DNA from: Ruminococcaceae bacterium UBA5413
Lineage (GTDB): Bacteria > Bacillota > Clostridia > Oscillospirales > Acutalibacteraceae
Assembly (NCBI GenBank): GCA_002409585.1
Contig: DHNP01000022.1
Coordinates: 1 to 42,884 of the forward strand
DNA length: 42,884 bases
Reading direction: 5' to 3'
The position numbers were made by a program, and so were the translations under genes. Positions 9,231 to 17,510 of the stretch are shown here, in pieces (within the stretch, counting starts at the first letter, position 1; each line of letters opens with the position of its first letter). The notes beneath the pieces were generated by a model. That model ran no database searches. It was given only the letters and a program-made list of their open reading frames with translations, and was not told the DNA's origin.

Positions 9231-9824
9231 TTAAAGGCATTTTATATTCATTCCGGCGGCACGCGCAAGAAGCAGTATTTTTGCCTCATCGTCTATGGCA
9301 AATGTCGACTTGAGGCATTTTTCCAAAGCGGTATCGGCAACTATGAGCCCGTGGTGCGCAAGCACGCAGCGGTTTGTACCGTTTGTCATAACCTCAAGCG
9401 CCTTTTCCGCAACCGCCTGTGTTCCCGGGTCTGCGTAGCCCGCGACGGGTACTTCACCGTGGAAGCCGAGCGTTATATCGGCAAGCACCTGCGGTATGGG
9501 CTCATGCGAAACGGAAAACGCACACACGTTTATAGGGTGTGTATGTATGACGGAGTGCACATCCGGTATGTTTTTATATATCCTTGTGTGCAGGGCTATC
9601 TCACTCGTTGGCCTGCCGCCTTCAAGTACGTTCCCGTCCCGGTCTACTACGCACATATTGGAAGCATTATGCATGGAGTAAGGTACCTGCGACGGAGTTA
9701 TGGCGATAAGTCCGGTTTTTTCGTCGTAAACACTGATATTTCCCTGCATATCCCTCACAAAACCGCTTTTGTACAGTGCTTCTCCCGCCGCTACAATCTG
9801 CCGGCGAAGTTCTTCAAGCAACAT
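9231..9824 (-). CDS. Class II aldolase (fuculose/ribulose-1-phosphate type)
   Basis: Zinc-dependent aldolase of the class II aldolase/adducin family, the group that cleaves ketose-1-phosphates such as L-fuculose-1-P to DHAP and an aldehyde. Counting from the upstream GTG at 9830 (199 aa), the zinc ligands would be His96 and His98 (HTHP) and His160 (AHHG), with catalytic Glu77 (TSEIALH). All are present, so it should be active. I prefer the ATG at 9824 (197 aa) because the weak AGCGGG site is better spaced; either start is possible. It is the second gene of the operon. Its partner isomerase makes a ketose-1-phosphate, so cleavage of ribulose-1-P or a 5-deoxy analogue is the inferred role; MtnB-like dehydratase activity is the main alternative. 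Confidence 0.85.
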   Translation of the reverse strand: MLLEELRRQIVAAGEALYKSGFVRDMQGNISVYDEKTGLIAITPSQVPYSMHNASNMCVVDRDGNVLEGGRPTSEIALHTRIYKNIPDVHSVIHTHPINVCAFSVSHEPIPQVLADITLGFHGEVPVAGYADPGTQAVAEKALEVMTNGTNRCVLAHHGLIVADTALEKCLKSTFAIDDEAKILLLARAAGMNIKCL

Positions 9825-9880
9825 TTTCACATACCCGCTTTCTTAATAATCCTTATTATTGTAATTCCTGTTATTTTAAT

Positions 9881-10744
9881 TCAAACCGTTTTGCACAGTA
9901 TTGTTTTCCAAATCTTTTTTTCATTTTCCACAGACTTGTCCAGGTTGCGCATTGCCACAGCCACATAGAGCGCATCCACTATGCTGTTCTGCGCTATGCG
10001 CGAAGATATGGTTTCGGGCCTTGTTTCGCTCGAGATGCTCTGTAGTACCACATCAGCGTACTTTGTAAGGGGAGAATACCTGCTGCCAGTTATAACGACG
10101 GTATTTGCGCCGATTTGTTTTGCTTCACGCAATGTATCTACAGGGTCAACGGAAGAACCGGACTGTGAAACCGCTATGACAAGGTCGTCTTTTTCCATAA
10201 GCGATACTTCCATAAGCTGCAGATAGGAGTCGCTCTCAGCTTTGCAGGAAACCCCGAGCCGTAAAAATTTATTGTACATATCCTTTATAATCGGCCCCGA
10301 AGTTCCCACGCCAATCATCAATATATGGTTTGATTTCTGTATAAACCTCACAGCCTTGTCAAAAGCCTTGAAATCCATAACCGAAATCGTGTCCTCAAGC
10401 GCCTTTATATTGGATTGGAAAACCTTTTTCGCTATTTTTTCAGTTGAGTCTTCCGGCGTTACCCCCTGGTAAACAAGTTTTGAGGAGTCGGAGTCTTCGC
10501 GTATGCTCGAAATTTTCAAATCAAAAAAACCCTTAAAACCTGATTTCCTGCAAAACCTTAACACCGTGGCATCGCTTACTCCAGACTGGTTTGCTATTTC
10601 AATCATGCTCATGTCGCAGATGCGCTCAGGGTTCCTTACTATCCATTCGGCGACTTTCTTTTCTGAATTAGAGAATTTAGCCATATTGGACAGTATCTTT
10701 GAAGTGAAAGAACTGTTTGCCGCTGCCCCATCGTTTATATCCAT
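9881..10744 (-). CDS. MurR/RpiR-family transcriptional regulator
   Basis: A 287-residue regulator. Residues ~15-90 form the RpiR N-terminal helix-turn-helix (EKKVAEWIVRNPERICDMSM, then ANQSGVSDATVLRFCRKSGF). Residues ~125-265 form a SIS sugar-phosphate-binding domain (LMIGVGTSGPIIKDMY, VIAVSQSGSSVDPVD, ITGSRYSPLTKYADVVL). It heads the nucleoside operon and should sense a sugar phosphate made by the pathway, for example ribose- or ribulose-1-phosphate (inference). A 17-bp imperfect palindrome lies 15 nt upstream of its start, on the transcription start site, fitting autorepression. ATG 10744 follows AAAGGTGATG. Confidence 0.93.
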   Translation of the reverse strand: MDINDGAAANSSFTSKILSNMAKFSNSEKKVAEWIVRNPERICDMSMIEIANQSGVSDATVLRFCRKSGFKGFFDLKISSIREDSDSSKLVYQGVTPEDSTEKIAKKVFQSNIKALEDTISVMDFKAFDKAVRFIQKSNHILMIGVGTSGPIIKDMYNKFLRLGVSCKAESDSYLQLMEVSLMEKDDLVIAVSQSGSSVDPVDTLREAKQIGANTVVITGSRYSPLTKYADVVLQSISSETRPETISSRIAQNSIVDALYVAVAMRNLDKSVENEKKIWKTILCKTV

Positions 10745-10759
10745 AAAGCATCACCTTTG

Positions 10760-10776
10760 TTGTTGTACTACGACAA
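10760..10776 (-). promoter_or_regulatory. Palindromic operator of the nucleoside operon
   Basis: Minus-strand TTGTCGTAGTACAACAA is symmetric at 14 of 16 non-central positions, consensus TTGTnGTAnTACnACAA. It begins at the last base of the -10 box and covers the predicted start site, the classic place for a repressor. The RpiR-type regulator immediately downstream is the obvious ligand; this assignment is inference. Confidence 0.65.
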
Positions 10777-10804
10777 TTATATGTATTAATGGACATTTTG
10801 TCAA
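10776..10804 (-). promoter_or_regulatory. Consensus promoter of the nine-gene nucleoside operon
   Basis: On the minus strand: TTGACA (10804-10799), a 17-nt spacer and TATAAT (10781-10776), a perfect housekeeping promoter. The transcript would begin near 10769 inside the palindrome. No other promoter of this strength is seen down to 1130, so the nine genes are probably one transcript. Bases 10805-11014 hold no recognised gene. Confidence 0.85.
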
Positions 10805-11014
10805 GTATTTTTATAAAAACAGTGTAATATTTTATATTATCTTTAAATAATTCTTCATTACTATTGTTTTTTTACTACATTTCTTGCAGAGTTATTTCAG
10901 CTTGCCCGCCGTTTCCGGACTGGTTTTGCCGCCGCGGCGTAAAAAGCGCGGCCTGAGTTTCCCGCCGCATGCACGGAACAATCTTCAATAATCAATTTTT
11001 AATATATGCAAGTA

Positions 11015-11043
11015 TTGACTATTCCTTATGCATGAGATATAAT
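11015..11043 (+). promoter_or_regulatory. Promoter of the T-box/ilvE transcript
   Basis: TTGACT (11015-11020), a 17-nt spacer and TATAAT (11038-11043); predicted start near 11050, just before the T-box stem I. Confidence 0.8.
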
Positions 11044-11073
11044 TATACCCAAATAATATATTTAAAAAGCTGT

Positions 11074-11340
11074 GAAGAAAATAAGTACCCGTTATTTTGA
11101 AGCAAAGAGAGAAGATGTACGGTGAAAATCTTCGTGAGAAAAGCGGGGAAATCCTTTCTGAGCCGCAGAGCCGAACGGTACTCAGCACTTATTAAGCTTT
11201 GCCGGGGTTCCGTCCGTTATACTGCGGAAGCGGTACTTAATGCCGTTGGAGTGCGCAGGCATGAAAGCCTTCGAATTTAGGTGGTAACACGGATTTATAT
11301 TCGCCCTAAGCTGTTTTAAGCGGCTTAGGGCTTTTTGATA
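11074..11340 (+). ncRNA. T-box riboswitch upstream of ilvE
   Basis: A tRNA-sensing leader. The conserved T-box AGGTGGTAACACGG is at 11279-11292. Stem I is closed by AATAAGT near 11080 pairing with ACTTATT (11187-11193), and an AGTA motif on its 5' side fits the specifier-loop S-turn. The terminator is GCCCTAAGC (11303-11311) pairing with GCTTAGGGC (11323-11331), followed by TTTTT. The likely specifier is CTC (Leu) at 11181-11183, followed by the expected purine; GTA (Val) at 11178-11180 is the alternative. Uncharged tRNA would stabilise the antiterminator and allow ilvE transcription. Confidence 0.92.
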
Positions 11341-11413
11341 TCTGCCGCACCCCCGGTGCATCCCTTCAGACCGTCAGACTTAGTATTTAATTTATATAAA
11401 GGAGAATAAAACA

Positions 11414-12439
11414 ATGGAAAAGAAAAACCTCGACTGGGCAAACCTTGACTTCAGTTACCGCAAAACGGATAAAAGGTTTGTAGCTAATTACAAAAACGGC
11501 AAGTGGGACGACGGCGCGCTCACCGACGACGATAAAGTGGTAATGAGCGAGTGTGCAGGTGTACTCCAATATTCGCAGTCCTGCTTTGAGGGCCTTAAAG
11601 CTTACACGACCGAAAACGGCGACATTGTTGCTTTCCGCCCCGATATGAACGCAAAACGTATGGAAAACAGCGCTAAGCGCCTTGAAATGCCGGCTTTCCC
11701 CGCAGATAAGTTTGTAGACGCTGTCGTTAAAACTATAAAGGCAAACGAGGCTTTCGTGCCGCCTTACGGTACGGGGGCGACGCTTTACGTGCGGCCGTAT
11801 ATGTTCGGCTGCGGTCCGGTTATAGGCGTTGCGCCGTCAAGCGAATTCCAGTTCCGCGTACTGACAACGCCTGTAGGCCCGTACTTTAAGGGCGGCGTGC
11901 GCCCGCTCACCCTTTGCGTAAGCGACTTTGACCGTGCCGCGCCGAACGGCACCGGCCACATAAAAGCGGGGCTTAACTACGCCATGAGCCTGCACGCCAT
12001 AGTTACGGCGCATAAGAACGGCTTTGACGAAAACCTTTACCTTGACGCCGCGACACGCACAAAGGTCGAGGAAACAGGCGGCGCCAACGTCATTTTCGTA
12101 ACTAAAGACAACAAAGTGGTAACGCCTAAGTCAAGCAGCATACTGCCGTCCATAACACGCCTTTCGCTGCTCTATATAGCGAAAGAATACCTTGGGCTTG
12201 AGGTTGAGGAACGCCCCGTGTACTTCAGTGAAGTAAAGGACTTCATGGAGTGCGGGCTGTGCGGCACGGCGGCCGTAATCTCACCGGTAGGAAAGATAGT
12301 CGACCACGGCAAAGAGATTGTATTCCCTCAAAGTTCAAAAGGCATGGGGCCTGTCATAACGAAACTTTACGACACGCTTACAGGCATACAGATGGGCCGC
12401 GTCAAAGCCCCCGAAGGCTGGATTAAAGTTATAAAATAA
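11414..12439 (+). CDS. ilvE: Branched-chain amino acid aminotransferase
   Basis: Pyridoxal-phosphate class IV aminotransferase that interconverts Leu, Ile and Val with their 2-oxo acids using glutamate/2-oxoglutarate. Seen: CFEGLKAY near residue 56, RPYMFGCG, the PLP-lysine region HIKAGLNYAMS, and VEETGGANVIFV. At 341 residues it is the longer class II IlvE type. ATG 11414 follows AAAGGAG. It is a single-gene transcript controlled by the T-box leader and ended by the strong hairpin at 12478-12518. Confidence 0.95.
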   Translation: MEKKNLDWANLDFSYRKTDKRFVANYKNGKWDDGALTDDDKVVMSECAGVLQYSQSCFEGLKAYTTENGDIVAFRPDMNAKRMENSAKRLEMPAFPADKFVDAVVKTIKANEAFVPPYGTGATLYVRPYMFGCGPVIGVAPSSEFQFRVLTTPVGPYFKGGVRPLTLCVSDFDRAAPNGTGHIKAGLNYAMSLHAIVTAHKNGFDENLYLDAATRTKVEETGGANVIFVTKDNKVVTPKSSSILPSITRLSLLYIAKEYLGLEVEERPVYFSEVKDFMECGLCGTAAVISPVGKIVDHGKEIVFPQSSKGMGPVITKLYDTLTGIQMGRVKAPEGWIKVIK

Positions 12440-12477
12440 TTTTTATCCGATGTTAAAGCCGGGTAAGTACAAAAACA

Positions 12478-12525
12478 GGCTTAGCCTGCACCGCGCGTAA
12501 AACGATGCAGGCTAAGCCTTTTGTT
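12478..12525 (+). terminator. Intrinsic terminator of ilvE
   Basis: A 13-bp perfect stem, GGCTTAGCCTGCA (12478-12490) with TGCAGGCTAAGCC (12506-12518), followed by TTTTGTTT. It may also block read-through from spoIVA on the opposite strand. Confidence 0.9.
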
Positions 12526-12563
12526 TAAAAATGCCGGAAATGCCGGTAAGTTTTTTATCCGCG

Positions 12564-14042
12564 CTACAAAATAATGCATATAAGGCCGTTGCAGCCTTCG
12601 TTTATTATACGCTCTATCGTTTCGCGCACTTTATTTCTCGCGTCCTCAGGCATGCGGAGCAGTTTATTGTGCAGCCCTTCGTTTACAAGCTCGTGCAGGC
12701 TTTTGCCAAAAATATTTGACTCCCAAATCTGCGACGGGTTAGACTCGAACTCTTTGAGTATGTACTCCACAAGCTCCTGTGACTGCTGCTCCGAGCCGAC
12801 TATGGGCGTTATCTCTGTCGTTATGCGCGTCTTCATCATGTGTATCGACGGCGCCGCGGCCTTAAGGCGTATGCCGTACTTGCCGCCCTGCCTTATGATT
12901 TCAGGTTCCTCAAGCGTAAGCTCGTCGACATCGGGCATGACTATGCCGTAGCCAGTTTCTTCGACGTCGTTATACGCGTCCTTTATTTTATCGTATTTTT
13001 TCTTTATATCCGCCATTTTCATCATGCAGTCCATTAAACTTCCCTCGTCGTTTATCTCTATGCCCGTTTTTTCGCCTAACACCCTGTAAAACAGCTCGTG
13101 CTTAAGGCTTACGCTCACGCGCGTGCGGCCGGTGCCAAGCTCTGTCGAAACGGTTTTTGCGCCCTTTACGTACTCGCAGGCCATTATTTCCCTCGACATG
13201 CCTTCTACTTCCCTTATACGGGATACCTTGGAGGCCGCGTTCTGTATGGAGCTGTAAACGGACGAACGCAGCCAGTGGCTTTTTTCAAGTGATGAAAGCC
13301 AACGCGGCATTTCGACTCTTATCTCTTTTACCGGGAACTCAAAAAGGACTTTTGCGAGTATGTCTTTTATCTGCCCTTCATCCATCTGGAGGCAGTTTAC
13401 GGGAAGTACGGGCACGCCGTACTTTTCCTGCATGGCTGCCGCAAGCGTACGCGACGCGCCGCTTTCCGGCTCAACACAGTTAAGCAGTACTATGAAAGGT
13501 TTGTTTATCCCCTTTAGCTCGTTTATAACGCGCTCCTCGGCTTCTTCGTACTCGTCGCGCGGTATATCGCTTATGCTGCCGTCAGTAGTAACCACAAGGC
13601 CTATGGTAGAGTGTTCGGTTATGACTTTTTTAGTTCCTATCTCTGCCGCCATATTAAACGGTATAGGGTCTTTGTACCAAGGTGTCATAACCATGCGCGG
13701 GTTATCGTTTTCAATATATCCGAGAGCGCTCGGCACTATATACCCTACGCAGTCTATAAGCCGCACCGAAAAACTCGCGTTGCCGCTTATGCTGACGGTT
13801 ACGGCCTGCTCCGGGACAAACTTCGGTTCAGTCGTCATAATGGTGCGGCCGGCGGCTGACTGCGGCATTTCATCCACCGCCCTGTCGCGCCCATAGTCCG
13901 AACCCATGTTGGGTATGACTACGGTATCCATAAATTTTTTTATGAACGTCGACTTTCCGGTCCTGACCGGACCTACCACGCCGATATATATATCGCCGTT
14001 GGTACGCTCCGAAATGTCCCTGTAAATATTGCGTTCTTCCAT
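12564..14042 (-). CDS. spoIVA: Stage IV sporulation protein A, spore coat ATPase
   Basis: Morphogenetic ATPase that polymerises on the forespore outer membrane as the base of the spore coat. Walker A GPVRTGKST lies at residues 24-32 of the TRAFAC-like N-terminal domain. The long middle and C-terminal regions follow the family, ending in the hydrophobic tail GLICIIL typical of SpoIVA membrane anchoring. Its 492 residues match Bacillus and clostridial SpoIVA. ATG 14042 follows GGGGAGGT. It is 47 nt downstream of sipL on the same strand, and the two products are known partners in Clostridioides difficile. Expression in the mother cell (sigma E) is expected; I did not identify a clear sigma-E box. 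Confidence 0.97.
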   Translation of the reverse strand: MEERNIYRDISERTNGDIYIGVVGPVRTGKSTFIKKFMDTVVIPNMGSDYGRDRAVDEMPQSAAGRTIMTTEPKFVPEQAVTVSISGNASFSVRLIDCVGYIVPSALGYIENDNPRMVMTPWYKDPIPFNMAAEIGTKKVITEHSTIGLVVTTDGSISDIPRDEYEEAEERVINELKGINKPFIVLLNCVEPESGASRTLAAAMQEKYGVPVLPVNCLQMDEGQIKDILAKVLFEFPVKEIRVEMPRWLSSLEKSHWLRSSVYSSIQNAASKVSRIREVEGMSREIMACEYVKGAKTVSTELGTGRTRVSVSLKHELFYRVLGEKTGIEINDEGSLMDCMMKMADIKKKYDKIKDAYNDVEETGYGIVMPDVDELTLEEPEIIRQGGKYGIRLKAAAPSIHMMKTRITTEITPIVGSEQQSQELVEYILKEFESNPSQIWESNIFGKSLHELVNEGLHNKLLRMPEDARNKVRETIERIINEGCNGLICIIL

Positions 14043-14089
14043 TTTACCTCCCCCTCAGACAGAGAAATATATTTGCGTAAGTTTTAAAG

Positions 14090-15625
14090 TTAAACAGGAA
14101 TAAGAAGCATCCCCCTGTCCTGCGGGGTGTCGCCATCAATGTCGTTTTCCCGCTTTATAGCTTCCATGGACGTGCGGTATGTCCTTGCTATGTCCCACAG
14201 GTTTTCGCCCGTATCCGGAAAATAGATGATAAGCCCGGCGCTTTTGTCAACAGCGGCCGGTTTCGTTTCATCGGCCGTAACGCTTGTTATCTCCCTGTAG
14301 CCGCAGTGCCTGTAAACTTCGGCGGTAAGCCTCATTTGGGTCTTGACCTCGACGCCGCTCCCCTCTATGCGGTAATTGATGCTGCCTATGTTTATAAACG
14401 CAAGGCACTTGAGGTTTTCGCCGGAATCCTCGATTTCCTTAGAGTATTCATACTCTGCGATGCGTTCAAAATAAAACGGCGTATTCGCCTCGTTCACCGC
14501 AAGCACACAGAGGCTGTACTTGCCTTTGAACGTTATACGGCCTCCGGCGATTTCAGCCGAAGTACTGGATGTTTCGTTCCAGACGTCTATTACCTTGGCA
14601 ATTTTATTGTCTTCTGCCGACAGCGTCGTTTTGTGGACGTAGTCCTCACCGGCGAACCGCACGAGGCTTTCAAATGTTTTCTGTTTCGCGTTTACCGAAA
14701 TGTCAAATTTTTTTGAGTAAGCATCGCTTACGGACATGACCTCAGCCGTTTTGTAAAACGACGCTGAAGCGTAAAGCTTCATCTGGGTGTCAAAGAACGT
14801 CTTCTCACCCGAATAATCGTTCTTTATCTCTGTTTCCACCGCGGCTACACTCACCCTCACGTCTGTTAGGCATGTTTCGTCCGCTCCGTCGCAGCCGAGC
14901 ATTTGGCTGAACGGCACGGTATACTCCATCTGCTGCGGCATGCCGTTTTCTTCATCAGGCATATAAAGGAATTTAAGCAATATCTCGCCTTTAACCATGA
15001 GTTTATTGGCCGCAATGCTATAATCCTGCAGCGAAGCAAAGGCGTCCGCCCTTACAATGGAGTCCGCGGGCGGTTTTCCTGCGGCAAGTTCGAGTATCTC
15101 GTCCACGCTGAACTGTTCATGTGAAAAGCCGACGAGGTTGTTCACCGTAAATGCGTTCTTTTTCTGTTCGATGTCGTCGCCGCATATGTTGCCGACTATT
15201 TCGTTCTGTCCCTGGCAGACCGCCTTAGCGCACACTGAAAAAGCCCCGTGTATATTCAGCTTTCGGGGGCTTGTCGCGCGGCAGTTTATGTACTCTACGC
15301 GTGTGAAAGCAGTCACGCAGGCATTTTCCGCGGGCTGCTTTAAGACTATGTCTGCCGAAAAGGTGTCGCTGCTTTCCGTGCAGCGCACACATTTTGCCTC
15401 AGGGTCAAGGTAAAGCACTTTGACAGTGTAAGCGCCGTCAAGCGTCAAATTTTCACCCGACACGTTGCGCGACGTTATCCTGGGGTAAATCTGGCACTTC
15501 AGAATGCGCTGTATGTCGGGGCAGTAATCAGGCAGGTTTATGTCCATATCCACCGGCTGTTCCTGGCAGCCGTCGTAAATTACGCTCCCAACGGAGACCG
15601 TGTTTTTTTCAAGCGTATAATCCAT
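14090..15625 (-). CDS. sipL: DUF3794 + LysM spore coat protein, SipL-like
   Basis: A 511-residue protein with repeated DUF3794 domains (for example YDGCQEQPVDMDINLPDYCP with RILKCQIYPRI near the N-terminus) and a C-terminal LysM domain of about 48 residues (IYFPDTGENLWDIARTYRTS, then NDIDGDTPQDRGMLLIPV). This architecture is that of C. difficile SipL, which binds SpoIVA through its LysM domain and is needed to encase the forespore. The position directly upstream of spoIVA supports the call. ATG 15625 follows GGGGAGAACC. No signal peptide is seen, consistent with a mother-cell cytosolic coat factor. Confidence 0.9.
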   Translation of the reverse strand: MDYTLEKNTVSVGSVIYDGCQEQPVDMDINLPDYCPDIQRILKCQIYPRITSRNVSGENLTLDGAYTVKVLYLDPEAKCVRCTESSDTFSADIVLKQPAENACVTAFTRVEYINCRATSPRKLNIHGAFSVCAKAVCQGQNEIVGNICGDDIEQKKNAFTVNNLVGFSHEQFSVDEILELAAGKPPADSIVRADAFASLQDYSIAANKLMVKGEILLKFLYMPDEENGMPQQMEYTVPFSQMLGCDGADETCLTDVRVSVAAVETEIKNDYSGEKTFFDTQMKLYASASFYKTAEVMSVSDAYSKKFDISVNAKQKTFESLVRFAGEDYVHKTTLSAEDNKIAKVIDVWNETSSTSAEIAGGRITFKGKYSLCVLAVNEANTPFYFERIAEYEYSKEIEDSGENLKCLAFINIGSINYRIEGSGVEVKTQMRLTAEVYRHCGYREITSVTADETKPAAVDKSAGLIIYFPDTGENLWDIARTYRTSMEAIKRENDIDGDTPQDRGMLLIPV

Positions 15626-15752
15626 AAAGGTTCTCCCCTTTTCCGTTTCTAAATAATTGATATGTGGGTCTTGTCTTATTTATGCCAACACATACGTTTA
15701 AGCTTGAAAATAACTTTGCCTTCCCGGTCAGCGTGCCGCATAAAAGCGCGTG

Positions 15753-15778
15753 GGCGGCAGGGCAAACGCCCTGCCGCC
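15753..15778 (-). terminator. Hairpin after dpaB
   Basis: An 11-bp perfect GC-rich stem (15753-15763 with 15768-15778) on a 4-nt loop. On the minus strand a short TTTTA follows 7 nt later, so it is a plausible but imperfect terminator of dpaAB, separating it from sipL. Confidence 0.5.
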
Positions 15779-15805
15779 GCTCTCCCTCCGCCTTATAATA
15801 ACAGG

Positions 15806-16378
15806 TCAGCGGAAAACGGGCCTCAGCTGCCTGCCCTCAAGCGCCTCAAGCGCCGCCGGCAGTATAAGCCCGAAGTCGGATACCATAGAATACGGTTTTT
15901 GCTGTGGGTCATCCTGCTTCATAGGTACAAAATAAATATTGCGTGTATTCATAAGTTTTCCTATGTTCTGCGCCGACGCGGCGAGCGCGTCATTTGTAGC
16001 CGGGGCAAGGACGACGGGCAGCCCCGACCTCAGGCTCGACTTTACCGCCATTGTAACTGTCGTGTCGGTTATGCCGCAGGCTGTCTTTGCAAGCGTATTG
16101 CCGGTACACGGGGCTACTATCATAGCGTCGACAAGTTTTTTGGGGCCTATGGGCTCCGCTTCCAATATGCTTTTTATTACTTTCCTGCCGCATATGTCCT
16201 CTACTTCCCATACAAAGTCCCCTGCCTTGCCGAAACGTGTGTCCATAGTATATGCCGCGTGCGACATTACCGGCAAAATCTCATACCCTTTTTCCGCTAT
16301 CGCGCGCATTTCGTCTATTACCTTGCGGAAAGTGCAAAACGAACCGCACATGGCAAAACCAAACCTTACCGCTTCCAT
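15806..16378 (-). CDS. dpaB: Dipicolinate synthase subunit B
   Basis: Flavoprotein-fold subunit (SpoVFB) of dipicolinate synthase, which makes spore dipicolinic acid from dihydroxy-tetrahydrodipicolinate in the mother cell. Recognisable segments are FGFAMCGSFCTF at the N-terminus, DAMIVAPCTGNTLAKTACGI (flavin phosphate region) and VLAPATNDAL. Its 190 residues are full length. It starts 5 nt after the end of dpaA, so the two are co-transcribed. Many clostridia lack SpoVF and use an EtfA-like route, so its presence here is informative about lineage. Confidence 0.93.
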   Translation of the reverse strand: MEAVRFGFAMCGSFCTFRKVIDEMRAIAEKGYEILPVMSHAAYTMDTRFGKAGDFVWEVEDICGRKVIKSILEAEPIGPKKLVDAMIVAPCTGNTLAKTACGITDTTVTMAVKSSLRSGLPVVLAPATNDALAASAQNIGKLMNTRNIYFVPMKQDDPQQKPYSMVSDFGLILPAALEALEGRQLRPVFR

Positions 16379-16383
16379 AAAGG

Positions 16384-17259
16384 CTATTTCCCCCTAACCG
16401 ACGTTTCGTTTATTATATTGTAGATAATGTTTTTAATTATTTCACCCGCGGCCTCAGGCGCAGTCTTCCCCGGAAGGGAGAGCGCCGCCACCGTTTTGAT
16501 TTTGCATTCACGCGCCGCTTCCATGTCCACTCCGCCCGGCGGAGACGCAAGGTCTATTATAAGCGTATTTTTGTCTAACGCGCCGAGTGTGCCTTTATCA
16601 AATATCACCTCCGGTACGGTGTTAAAAATAATATCGTACCTTCCCGCCGCACACATACTGCCGGCAGGCACCGGCCTGTACCCGTAAGTTTTTATCCACG
16701 AAAGGTCAGTCCTTTTTCTCGCGCTTACGGCAACGTCCGCGCCTATGCCGCGCAGCATGTACGCGAGCGTCTTCCCTATCCTGCCGAAACCAGCCACAAG
16801 GCATCTGCTGCCGTGTACGGTTCCTCCGAACTCGCGCATGGCGGTTCCCAAAGCGCCCTCAGCCGTAAGCAAGGCATTTCCTATTTTAAATTCTTCCGAT
16901 TCGGAGTAGTCGTATATTTCATTGTTTTCCCACAGCCTGCTCGTAGCTTTGAGCTTTTCCGCCATACCACAGAAAATTTTTTTCCCTTGTAATTTTTCGG
17001 CGAATCCGTCGTCAAGCAATATTTTACCGTATGACAAATCCGCCTTCAAATACTTGCCGCCGGCCACGGCTGGAAGCGGAAGGACAATGTATCCGCATCT
17101 AAGCGCCGTTTCCTCCAGCCCTGCCTTTTTGACTCTGTCTGAAAGCGGGGCTTTTTCCAAAAAACATGCATAGGCGATGTTGCCGTCGCCCGATATTGAC
17201 TCCGCCAAAGCCGCCTGCCGCATATCCCCGCCGATAATCCCAAAACTTTTTTCCCGCAC
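16384..17259 (-). CDS. dpaA: Dipicolinate synthase subunit A
   Basis: SpoVFA, the NAD(P)-binding subunit of dipicolinate synthase. An N-terminal SpoVFA domain (FGIIGGDMRQAALAESI) is followed by a Rossmann dinucleotide site (CLVAGFGRIGKTLAYMLRGI, about residues 152-171) and the LIIDLASPPGGVDMEAA segment. It is 291 residues long. Translation starts at GTG 17259, with GGAGG (17271-17267) 7 nt upstream; the nearby ATG is out of frame. It is divergent from murC, with a 251-nt regulatory region between them. Confidence 0.94.
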   Translation of the reverse strand: MREKSFGIIGGDMRQAALAESISGDGNIAYACFLEKAPLSDRVKKAGLEETALRCGYIVLPLPAVAGGKYLKADLSYGKILLDDGFAEKLQGKKIFCGMAEKLKATSRLWENNEIYDYSESEEFKIGNALLTAEGALGTAMREFGGTVHGSRCLVAGFGRIGKTLAYMLRGIGADVAVSARKRTDLSWIKTYGYRPVPAGSMCAAGRYDIIFNTVPEVIFDKGTLGALDKNTLIIDLASPPGGVDMEAARECKIKTVAALSLPGKTAPEAAGEIIKNIIYNIINETSVRGK

Positions 17260-17311
17260 GCCATCACCTCCGAGCGTTCTACATAATATATTATGTTATG
17301 AGAAAGAAATG

Positions 17312-17340
17312 TTGCGTGCTATTAATTCCCGCGGTATAAT
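17312..17340 (+). promoter_or_regulatory. Upstream promoter candidate of murC
   Basis: TTGCGT (17312-17317), a 17-nt spacer and TATAAT (17335-17340), 170 nt before murC. Confidence 0.5.
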
Positions 17341-17385
17341 AAAAAAAGCGTCGGCACATAATACCATACGGTAAATATATTTTTT

Positions 17386-17414
17386 TTGATAATATTCGCG
17401 ATTATATCTATTAT
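17386..17414 (+). promoter_or_regulatory. Proximal promoter candidate of murC
   Basis: TTGATA (17386-17391), a 17-nt spacer and TATTAT (17409-17414), about 97 nt before the start codon. The two candidates may act in tandem. Confidence 0.45.
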
Positions 17415-17510
17415 CACAGCGTAAGGCAATATATTTATTACGTGAACTCTGCTTCCTTAAGCATCTTCATTGTATGCGTTACCGAATATTTATAAAATTA
17501 GGAGAATTCT

